Assembly (NCBI RefSeq): GCF_000272405.2
Contig: NZ_AJZM02000361.1
Span: 1-5,501, forward strand
DNA length: 5,501 nucleotides
DNA from: Vibrio tasmaniensis 1F-187
Lineage (GTDB): Bacteria > Pseudomonadota > Gammaproteobacteria > Enterobacterales > Vibrionaceae
Direction: 5' to 3'
The notes under the pieces are model-generated. The model worked only from the letters and a program-made list of their open reading frames with translations, was not told where the DNA came from and did no database searches. Shown here piece after piece: positions 1-5,480 of this stretch. How positions within the stretch are numbered: the first letter of the stretch is position 1; every line of letters starts with the position of its first letter. The translations under genes and the position numbers were made by a program.

Positions 1-450
1 CCAGTCTTACTGGAGCAGATCAACATCAGGAAAATGAACCTTGAAGACAGAAAAGCCTACTACTTAACTCACCGTATAGACGAACAAAGACAATGGTATG
101 CAACAAAAGCTTCATATAACAATAAAATGCACAACCGATGGTTTATAGGTCTCATGCTCACGCAAGGTTGCGCATTGCTGTGCGTATTGTTAAGGATTGC
201 TTACCCTGAATGGCAATACTGGCCTACAGATGTATTCGCGCTAGGAGCTGCATTCATTATAGGTTGGACACAGATCAAGAAACACAATGAGCTTTCATCT
301 TCATATTCCCTTACAGCTCAAGAAATAGGAATCATTAGAGGAGGTATTGAAGAGGTAGTAACTGAAGAGCAGTTTTCCGAATATGTTAGTGGGGCCGAAA
401 TGGCATTTTCTAGGGAGCACACTCAGTGGATAGCTCGACAAAACTACTAG
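1..450 (+). CDS. DUF4231/SLATT-domain two-TM membrane protein, probably truncated at its N-terminus by the window edge
   Basis: Probable membrane effector of the SLATT (SMODS and SLOG-associating 2TM effector) superfamily, whose members are predicted to form pores or perturb the inner membrane when a nucleotide-signal sensor fires. Counting from the ATG at 34, a charged N-terminal helix carries the motif RIDEQRQWYATKA (residues 14-26). Two hydrophobic segments follow (about 36-56 and 64-79), then a cytoplasmic helical tail with YSLTAQEIG (91-99) and the closing motif AEMAFSREHTQW (121-132), all typical of DUF4231/SLATT_1. The frame has no stop between base 1 and the ATG at 34, and that ATG has only a weak AGG 4 nt upstream. 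I therefore favour a longer protein starting outside the window; family members often carry a second SLATT unit N-terminally. The alternative is a stand-alone 138-aa protein starting at 34. It converges on the TIR gene. The family call is confident; pore formation and the partnership are inferred. Confidence 0.8.
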   Translation, partial: PVLLEQINIRKMNLEDRKAYYLTHRIDEQRQWYATKASYNNKMHNRWFIGLMLTQGCALLCVLLRIAYPEWQYWPTDVFALGAAFIIGWTQIKKHNELSSSYSLTAQEIGIIRGGIEEVVTEEQFSEYVSGAEMAFSREHTQWIARQNY

Positions 451-458
451 ATGACTCA

Positions 459-486
459 TTTGTGGCTAATACATATTAGCCACAAA
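459..486. repeat. Perfect 12-bp hairpin between convergent genes (possible transcription barrier)
   Basis: Arms 459-470 (TTTGTGGCTAAT) and 475-486 are perfect reverse complements around a 4-nt loop (ACAT). The hairpin sits 8 nt after the SLATT stop and 7 nt from the TIR stop, where a bidirectional terminator is expected. However, the arms begin with T and end with A on both strands, so neither direction has the U-tract of an intrinsic terminator. It may instead work with Rho or stabilise the 3' ends of both mRNAs. The structure is certain; the terminator role is inferred. Confidence 0.55.
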
Positions 487-493
487 ACAATAT

Positions 494-901
494 TTAAGCT
501 CTAGAATAATCTCGAACTGCTGAAACAATACTTTCAGTATTCCACCTTACATCAATCCTAGATCTGTTTGTTACGGTAGTCGAACTACGAACCTGTCCTC
601 GTGGGATAACGCCTATGATAGGAACATCATTAGACACAGCGGTATCAAGCTCCCATTCCATCCAATCACTGTGACTAGCGTACATACCTGCTAAGCCAAT
701 GACGATATCTGAACTAAGGATTTTCTCCTTCAAGCGAGCTTTGACATAGCTAGCATTGGTAGAGTTTATCGGCTCAAACCTCGAAACCTCTTTAAATTCG
801 ACATTGAAGTAGCCACGTTCATTAAGTAAACGTCTTAAGCCTTCTAGGTCCGTAGAATGATCCCATGAGTGGCTTATAAATACTCGATGTTTTTTTGCCA
901 T
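494..901 (-). CDS. ThsB-like TIR-domain protein (DUF1863/PF08937 type)
   Basis: Small cytoplasmic TIR-fold protein of the type found in Thoeris ThsB, whose members convert NAD+ into a cyclic ADP-ribose-type signal on infection. Visible family marks are FISHSW at residues 8-13 (first strand and BB-loop entry), a DIVIGLAGMYASHSDW stretch at 65-80, PIIGVIPRGQ at 94-103 and the terminal WNTESIVSAVRDY at 120-132. The W-x-x-x-E motif gives Trp80 and Glu84, the position of the NAD+-cleaving Glu in catalytic TIRs, so the enzyme looks intact. At 135 aa it is a single TIR-like domain with no partner domain. The ATG at 901 is supported by AAGGAG (910-915 on the - strand) 8 nt upstream. It is transcribed divergently from the NDT/TPR-S gene and convergently with the SLATT gene. 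No ThsA (sirtuin/SLOG) is visible, so the SLATT protein may be the effector here. The family is confident; activity and partner are inferred. Confidence 0.88.
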   Translation of the reverse strand: MAKKHRVFISHSWDHSTDLEGLRRLLNERGYFNVEFKEVSRFEPINSTNASYVKARLKEKILSSDIVIGLAGMYASHSDWMEWELDTAVSNDVPIIGVIPRGQVRSSTTVTNRSRIDVRWNTESIVSAVRDYSRA

Positions 902-1019
902 TTATTAGTCTCCTTTATACCCATAAAGTTGTATATTGGGGTCAAGTTCCAAATGTTCAAGCTATACCTGCCTTTTATTAACCTTATCAATAAAAGCTAT
1001 CGCTAAATCGGGAGTTATC
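902..1019. promoter_or_regulatory. Divergent control region between the TIR and NDT/TPR-S genes
   Basis: These 118 bp must hold the promoters of both divergent genes. Ribosome binding sites are clear: AAGGAG on the - strand at 910-915 for the TIR gene, and GGGAG at 1010-1014, 5 nt before the ATG at 1020, for the + gene. No promoter pair is convincing. The best - strand candidate is TTGAAC (960-955) and TATACA (935-930), with an over-long 19-nt spacer. Compact divergent arrangement suggests co-regulation, but no operator is recognisable. Confidence 0.5.
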
Positions 1020-2246
1020 ATGCATTCAGGTCAAAAAATATGCTTTGTAATCATGGGCTTTGGGAAAAAGACTGACTATTCAACAGGAAAGACTTTTGAC
1101 TTAGACAAAACATATAAGAACATCATACAGCCCGCAGTAGAAAGTACTGGATACCAGTGTGTTAGAGCAGATGAAATACAAGACCCTGGTCTTATAGACA
1201 AAAGCATGTATGCACTACTAATGCACGCAGATCTAGTTGTTGCGGATATTTCAACCTTTAACCCTAATGCGATATATGAATTAGGAATCCGACATGCAGT
1301 AAAACCAAGTACAACTATCATACTCAAAGAAGAAGGTGGAAAAATCAACTTTGACCTGGACCACACTAGGATTTTCCACTACAAGCATTTAGGTGAAGAT
1401 ATTGGGGCAGATGAAGCGAACAGGTGCCAAATAGAGCTAGCATCTTTAATCCAAAATGCTACAAAAAACGCCTTTGTTGATAGCCCCCTTTACGATTTTA
1501 TCAACAACATCCAACCCCCGAAGTTACCCGCGAAAGAGTATGCTAGGATCATCGGAGATCTAGCAGAAAAAGATAATCATATTTTTGCAATTACCGAAAA
1601 AGCGCGTTCTCTAATGGCTGAGAATGAGTTTACCCAAGCAGCAAAACTATGGAAACGAGCATCAGAAATGGCTCCAACTGAAGATTATTTTGTACAACAG
1701 CAAACTTTAGCGACATATAAATCTAAACAGCCATCTGAAGCAACAGCTTTATCAGATGCTCTTCGTATCATTGAAAAACTAAGCAATAACGGAGAGTCAA
1801 ATGATCCAGAAACCTTGGGATTGGTTGGAGCAATCTATAAACGTATGTGGCTCATCAACTGTGATAGAGAGTGTCTGCGCCGAGCTAAAAACTACTATGA
1901 GAAAGGCTTTCAAATTAGCTCAGATTATTACACTGGGGAGAACTTTGCATTATGTTTAGATTTACTCGCTTCTACAGAAACCGATGACGATGAAAAAACA
2001 TATTTCAAGATTGCAGCAAAGAAAACCAGAAAGCGAATTATAGAAATCTTACAGGATGTAGCGATGGAAGAGCCTAATAGCAAGTATAAATGGGCTTATG
2101 CGACTTTATCCAATTGTTACTATGCGCTAGGGCTAGACAGCGAAGGGGATAGATATGAGAAGTTCTTTAAGAGTATAACTGATGTACAGTGGGAGCTAGA
2201 GTCATTTGAAGAAGGCAAAAAAAGAATGTTAGAACTTACAAGCTAA
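1020..2246 (+). CDS. Nucleoside 2-deoxyribosyltransferase-like domain fused to TPR-S (TRAFs-binding/DUF4071-like) repeats
   Basis: A 408-aa two-domain soluble protein. Residues about 5-165 form a Rossmannoid domain like nucleoside 2-deoxyribosyltransferases and the related SLOG/TIR folds: CFVIMGFG (8-15), RADEI (49-53), ADLVVADIS (70-78) and NPNAIYELGIRHA (81-93). Glu87 matches the usual catalytic Glu, so nucleoside or nucleotide cleavage is possible. Residues about 170-408 are helical TPR-like repeats of the TPR-S type, with DPETLGLVGAIYKRMW (262-277), RRAKNYYEKGF (287-297) and DYYTGEN (302-308). This domain is related to the central part of eukaryotic ASK1 kinases and is thought to sense or scaffold. 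The ATG at 1020 is preferred because GGGAG lies 5 nt upstream and the conserved domain begins at once; a TTG at 936 would add 28 unrelated residues. It shares its upstream region with the TIR gene, which suggests a joint system. Domain calls are strong; substrate and trigger are unknown. Confidence 0.85.
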   Translation: MHSGQKICFVIMGFGKKTDYSTGKTFDLDKTYKNIIQPAVESTGYQCVRADEIQDPGLIDKSMYALLMHADLVVADISTFNPNAIYELGIRHAVKPSTTIILKEEGGKINFDLDHTRIFHYKHLGEDIGADEANRCQIELASLIQNATKNAFVDSPLYDFINNIQPPKLPAKEYARIIGDLAEKDNHIFAITEKARSLMAENEFTQAAKLWKRASEMAPTEDYFVQQQTLATYKSKQPSEATALSDALRIIEKLSNNGESNDPETLGLVGAIYKRMWLINCDRECLRRAKNYYEKGFQISSDYYTGENFALCLDLLASTETDDDEKTYFKIAAKKTRKRIIEILQDVAMEEPNSKYKWAYATLSNCYYALGLDSEGDRYEKFFKSITDVQWELESFEEGKKRMLELTS

Positions 2247-2272
2247 TACCTCGTAACAATGAGTTGTATTTA

Positions 2273-2296
2273 GGAGTGGTGCGGTCTAACCACTCC
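2273..2296 (+). terminator. Possible terminator hairpin after the NDT/TPR-S gene
   Basis: Arms GGAGTGGT (2273-2280) and ACCACTCC (2289-2296) are perfectly complementary with an 8-nt loop, starting 27 nt after the stop codon. The stem is G+C-rich but the downstream sequence (CCAATCTACTCTAT) is only mildly T-rich, so termination would be weak or Rho-assisted. Confidence 0.4.
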
Positions 2297-2361
2297 CCAA
2301 TCTACTCTATACTTTATTCGTATAATTAGTGGCTCACTGAGTAGTCACCAATTTGATAGGC

Positions 2362-2393
2362 AACTTTTAGTCCACTTTTCTATACTAAAAGTT
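2362..2393. repeat. 10-bp perfect inverted repeat in the spacer
   Basis: AACTTTTAGT (2362-2371) and its exact reverse complement (2384-2393) flank a 12-nt loop. The arms are A+T-rich and there is no run of T directly after, so it does not read as a good intrinsic terminator. It could be a protein-binding site or a remnant of a mobile element end. Confidence 0.4.
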
Positions 2394-2465
2394 ATTTGAA
2401 GAAGAGCTTTACTGCAATTGCTTGAGACAATAGTAAATTGTTGTACGGTGAACGCTTTCAACTAA

Positions 2466-2482
2466 TGACAAAGCAGTTGTCA
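2466..2482. repeat. Short operator-like inverted repeat upstream of the effector gene
   Basis: TGACAA (2466-2471) and TTGTCA (2477-2482) are perfect inverted half-sites separated by 5 nt, about 130 bp before the effector start. The spacing suits a dimeric regulator, and TTGTCA also resembles a -35 hexamer. A TAAAAT at 2503-2508 is 20 nt away, too far for a standard promoter. A chance match is possible with 6-bp arms. Confidence 0.25.
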
Positions 2483-2611
2483 ATGAATGTTATTTGGTGA
2501 ACTAAAATCACACTAAATGCAATTTGTAGCCCTAACCCATGGTTATAAATCCTTCAATACCAATTAAATGGGTAGAATGTGCCACATTGAAAGCTGTTGG
2601 TGGGTTTTACT

Positions 2612-5101
2612 ATGGGTTATAAGGTAGTACGGCTAACCGAACTGATGACGTATGAGTTCGGGCAAGTCGAAGGGGATATAAAAAAGCTGAGCGAAAGAGG
2701 CTTAGGCTCAGCACTTCCTCAGGGGATGAGCTTCTCTCGTTTTATGGATAAGCTCAAAAGTGGTGAGTTGGTCCTGTTGACGGACACCCCATCTAAACCT
2801 GTGATGCTCCGTGATGGGATAAGTAAATCGTGGAGCTTGTCTGCTGAAGGACAAGAAGCATTATCACCAGAGGCAAAAAACGCATTTCTCTCTAGAGTGA
2901 AGATGTCTCGTGGAGCGGTAAGTAGAGCAGCGTCAAATCAAAGTCGTGCTGCATACGCTCCAAGCATCGAAGAGACCTATGTCCCTGAGCCCATCAAACC
3001 TGATACTTCTGATGCTCCACCCCAGCTCAATTATGAATATTGCTTTGAAATTGCGTGCTCTGAGGACACATTCAAAAAAAGCGTGGGCTGTGCGTTTCAA
3101 CTGGGCAAGACCAAACAAGAAGCCATGATTGGTCGCTGGCAAACAGAGCCCACTGAACACGGTACTAAATACATCGCTCATACTGCCTTTGATGAGCCGA
3201 AAAAATTGTTTGCGAAAGTGGCAGACAGCTCAATGGGCATCAGCATTCCAGAGAGTGTGCAGGTCAAGCCAATAGGCTCTGGTATCGTACGAGAAGCTTT
3301 TATTCCAGTCATCCCATCAGTACAGCTAGGTGAGCGTTTAGGGCTGCCAACGGAAGGTTATTATTACCACTTTCATAATGACCGTTTAGTTCAAGAGTAT
3401 AAGCTGCTTGGTGAGGGTAAGTGGGCGTTTTATGCCACGCGATCCACTCATGAGCGATTGAATAATGAACAGGGCTACAACGTCTACCAAAGTGCCATTC
3501 TGATTTACTGGAAGCTCGAAGGTAAAGAGATTGAAAACCAACATCTGATTTACCTTGCACAGCAAATTACGCGAGAAAGGCTTGATAACCTTAATGATGA
3601 TTGGTTAGCTCAGCATGGTATCAAGCTCGATACCAACGAACTGCTCGCAGCACCTAAACAGCCTGTCGCGGAAAGACAAACCACTCAACCACTGGAAACA
3701 GGTAAAGCAGAGGGCAAACCAGAGACGCATATCGTTGCTACAGACTCAAACATCCATCAACGTGAGTCGTGGGGTGCGATTGCGGAGCAGTATGGTTTGT
3801 CGGCTAAACAACTACTTGATTTGAATCCTCAGTACAATACTGACCCGATGACATTGAAGGTTGGGGATTCACTTATTGTTCAACGAACTGAGCAAAGACA
3901 GAGTTCTCCAGAAAAAGAAACGCTGTTACCTCCACTTTCCCCTTGTACTTATAGTTGCGTGGCGAATACCCATTATGCTTACTCGGAGTCGCTTTTAGCA
4001 GGAACGTCATTTAAGGCAATAAACAGTGAAAATTTATTCGCGAAAGAATTGCCCATTACGAACTTAACTACCATAACAACCGATTCTAAAGCTACGGATT
4101 TTGGTAAAGCAGCACTACTTGCGATTCCAGCGCACACAGCGACGACGAACCTTGGTATTCTCAGTTCTAGTACGACTAATACTATCGGAACGTGGTCGAT
4201 TTCAGGAGAAGCGTTAGCTGGCTTTGCTCGAATGGGCGGCTTTCTAGTTGCGGCCTTATGGCCTTCTCAGCTTGGGGATGGAACCTTAGAAGGTAATTCT
4301 GACGTCTCGACTAATGACACTACAACAATGCGCGTCCGTTTCAATATGTACACGGACGAAAATGGCAAACAGCAAGTGGTTGGTATCAAAACGGGCGAAG
4401 GTAGTACCTATGGTGATCGCATCGCGAAACGTGAGGCGCTGCAACAAGGACACAACTTTGTTGCGGAGCTAGACAGCGGCATTAGCATTACGTGGACGCC
4501 CGATGGCTCAACGGATGTGCTAACACCCGATACAGTGTTGCCTGAAAACGATCAGCTTGATGTTCACAATATTTGGGTGCGCCCAATTGAAGAACACGAA
4601 CAAGAGATAGGCACGGTTCTCTACCCTGAGGAAGAACTTGCAGAGTACATCGTAACCTTCCCTGCAGATACAGGGCTCCCTCCACTCTACCTAGTCTTCC
4701 GGAAGACTGCACGTGATGAATCTGGGGTGGTAACGGGGAATGGTGAAGATATAACAGGGGTTTGGCTAGAGAGAGCCAGTGAGGGGTTAGGATCGCCAGT
4801 TCCATCACAAATTGCTGACAAGCTGAGAGATAAGGAGTTCAGTAGTTTTGATGGCTTTAGGAAGGCTTTTTGGATAGAAGTATCTGAAGACCCAATATTA
4901 GCGAACCAATTTGTTCCTTCGAATAAAAAACGAATGAAAGATGGTAAGGCTCCCCGAGCAAGATTCAGCGATACAGTTGGTGGCCGTCGTTCATTTGAAT
5001 TGCACCATCTCAAAGAAATTCAACATGGTGGGGATGTTTACAATGTTGATAACTTAAGAGTTAATACACCTAAAAACCATATAAATATTCATAAGGGATA
5101 G
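2612..5101 (+). CDS. Polymorphic antibacterial effector: MIX-like, LysM, S-type pyocin and C-terminal HNH DNase (probable T6SS effector)
   Basis: Large DNase toxin (829 aa), most likely delivered into rival bacteria by a type VI secretion system. Order: unassigned N-terminus (1-140); MIX-like region (about 145-340) with GLPTEGYYYHFHNDRLVQEY at 244-263; LysM (about 371-425; WGAIAEQYGLSAKQLLDLNP at 387-406), a peptidoglycan-binding fold; S-type pyocin domain (about 530-697, with ALWPSQLGDGTL at 548-559); and colicin E7/E9-type HNH nuclease (727-829). His798, His799, Asn814, His823 and His827 have the same spacing as the E7 active site, and Arg792 and Glu796 are also kept, so it should cleave DNA with a bound divalent metal. 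There is no signal peptide. The MIX core lacks the usual Arg (Thr247 there). The ATG at 2612 follows GGTGGG by 7 nt; TTG (2597) or GTG (2600) would add only a few residues. The stop is 2 nt before the immunity gene. The architecture resembles the Vibrio MIX-DNase effector VPA1263. The DNase call is very secure; the secretion route is inferred from MIX. Confidence 0.9.
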   Translation: MGYKVVRLTELMTYEFGQVEGDIKKLSERGLGSALPQGMSFSRFMDKLKSGELVLLTDTPSKPVMLRDGISKSWSLSAEGQEALSPEAKNAFLSRVKMSRGAVSRAASNQSRAAYAPSIEETYVPEPIKPDTSDAPPQLNYEYCFEIACSEDTFKKSVGCAFQLGKTKQEAMIGRWQTEPTEHGTKYIAHTAFDEPKKLFAKVADSSMGISIPESVQVKPIGSGIVREAFIPVIPSVQLGERLGLPTEGYYYHFHNDRLVQEYKLLGEGKWAFYATRSTHERLNNEQGYNVYQSAILIYWKLEGKEIENQHLIYLAQQITRERLDNLNDDWLAQHGIKLDTNELLAAPKQPVAERQTTQPLETGKAEGKPETHIVATDSNIHQRESWGAIAEQYGLSAKQLLDLNPQYNTDPMTLKVGDSLIVQRTEQRQSSPEKETLLPPLSPCTYSCVANTHYAYSESLLAGTSFKAINSENLFAKELPITNLTTITTDSKATDFGKAALLAIPAHTATTNLGILSSSTTNTIGTWSISGEALAGFARMGGFLVAALWPSQLGDGTLEGNSDVSTNDTTTMRVRFNMYTDENGKQQVVGIKTGEGSTYGDRIAKREALQQGHNFVAELDSGISITWTPDGSTDVLTPDTVLPENDQLDVHNIWVRPIEEHEQEIGTVLYPEEELAEYIVTFPADTGLPPLYLVFRKTARDESGVVTGNGEDITGVWLERASEGLGSPVPSQIADKLRDKEFSSFDGFRKAFWIEVSEDPILANQFVPSNKKRMKDGKAPRARFSDTVGGRRSFELHHLKEIQHGGDVYNVDNLRVNTPKNHINIHKG
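5093..5098 (+). promoter_or_regulatory. Ribosome binding site of the immunity gene, inside the toxin gene's last codons
   Basis: AAGGGA lies in the final Lys-Gly codons of the toxin gene, 5 nt before the immunity ATG at 5104. The toxin stop (5099-5101) falls between site and start, so ribosomes finishing the toxin can reinitiate on the immunity gene. This couples synthesis of toxin and antidote. Confidence 0.75.
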
Positions 5102-5103
5102 CG

Positions 5104-5358
5104 ATGAGATTACATGATAGATTAGAAGACTATACCGAGTTAGAGTTTTTGGAGTTACTGAACACTATTATCAGTGCAGAAGGCTCTGATGAATATCAAG
5201 ATGAATTACTAGAAAACTTTATCGCTACAACAGAGCACCCAGAAGGTTCAGACCTGATTTATTACCCTGAGAATCCTGAAGATGGGAAATCCGAAAGCAT
5301 TGTAAGAATAGTCAAAGAATGGCGTCTGTCTCAGGGGTTGCCTGGTTTCAAGAGCTAA
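5104..5358 (+). CDS. Colicin/pyocin DNase immunity protein (Im2/Im7/Im9 family)
   Basis: Cytoplasmic antidote expected to bind the HNH nuclease of the preceding effector and block its DNA access, protecting the producer and its kin. At 84 aa it matches the family (Im9 is 86). Visible signatures are DYTELEFLELL (9-19, helix I), the acidic variable segment at about 26-41 that corresponds to specificity helix II, and the invariant helix III motif EHPEGSDLIYYPE (44-56) with Asp50, Tyr53 and Tyr54 at the conserved toxin-contact positions. KEWRLSQGLPGFK closes the protein (71-83). It starts 2 nt after the toxin stop and its ribosome site lies inside the toxin gene. Base composition is A+T-rich like the nuclease domain and unlike the pyocin domain, as expected if the two move together. 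Family and role are confident; exclusive pairing with this toxin is inferred from linkage. Confidence 0.95.
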   Translation: MRLHDRLEDYTELEFLELLNTIISAEGSDEYQDELLENFIATTEHPEGSDLIYYPENPEDGKSESIVRIVKEWRLSQGLPGFKS

Positions 5359-5384
5359 CTATCTTTTGGCCTGCTTGTGCATTC

Positions 5385-5417
5385 AGTGGGGAGCGTGATT
5401 ACTCCCTATTGTTGTTT
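5385..5417 (+). terminator. Candidate intrinsic terminator after the toxin-immunity operon
   Basis: Left arm AGTGGGGAG (5385-5393) can pair with CTCCCTATT (5402-5410) over an 8-nt loop, giving 9 pairs of which two are G-U. The 3' side continues T-rich (TATTGTTGTTT, 5407-5417). It begins 26 nt after the immunity stop. The T-tract is interrupted by G, so strength is uncertain. Confidence 0.5.
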
Positions 5418-5457
5418 GAATGCTTTGTAAACAGCTACAGAAGGTTTGTCATTCAAA
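5415..5457. repeat. 8-bp inverted repeat between the terminator and the IS end
   Basis: TTTGAATG (5415-5422) and CATTCAAA (5450-5457) are perfectly complementary but separated by 27 nt. No function is apparent. It could be a binding site, part of a longer structure, or coincidence in A+T-rich DNA. Confidence 0.25.
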
Positions 5458-5480
5458 TCGAAGAGGGAACACATTTTGTG

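Larger units (their letters stand above)
2247..2611. other. 365-bp non-coding spacer between the TPR-S gene and the effector gene
   Basis: No open frame with a start, ribosome site and credible product is present on either strand. The stretch holds three inverted repeats (listed separately at 2273-2296, 2362-2393 and 2466-2482). It also has perfect or near-perfect -10 hexamers TATAAT at 2321-2326 and TATAAA at 2544-2549, neither with a good -35 at 16-18 nt. The effector promoter presumably lies in its right part. I see no tRNA, attC site or IS end here. Confidence 0.6.

Noticed and set aside
494..901. Canonical Thoeris system
   Set aside because: Only the ThsB-like half is visible; no ThsA with sirtuin or Macro plus SLOG domains occurs in the window.
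936..1019. N-terminal extension of the NDT/TPR-S protein from a TTG at 936
   Set aside because: The 28 extra residues are unrelated to the domain, overlap the divergent promoter region and have no good ribosome site; the ATG at 1020 has GGGAG 5 nt upstream.
1076..1366. Minus-strand open frame of 96 codons
   Set aside because: It lies wholly opposite the conserved NDT-like domain, has no recognisable product and no supporting ribosome site; treated as an antisense shadow.
2503..2549. Specific promoter for the effector gene (TAAAAT at 2503 or TATAAA at 2544)
   Set aside because: Neither hexamer has a matching -35 at 16-18 nt, so I note them in the spacer entry without calling a promoter.
2247..2611. 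Integron attC (VCR-like) site
   Set aside because: The characteristic core sites and long imperfect palindrome are absent; the inverted repeats here are short and unrelated.
2933..3824. Several open frames of 60-83 codons on both strands inside the effector gene
   Set aside because: All are overlapped by the well-supported 829-aa effector frame and show low-complexity or unnatural composition.
4488..5013. Two overlapping minus-strand open frames of 106 and 108 codons opposite the pyocin and nuclease domains
   Set aside because: They are antisense to conserved catalytic sequence and encode no recognisable domain.
2612..5101. Classic released colicin or S-type pyocin
   Set aside because: No TonB box, receptor-binding region or lysis gene is visible, and the N-terminal half carries MIX-like and LysM regions instead; kept only as an alternative.
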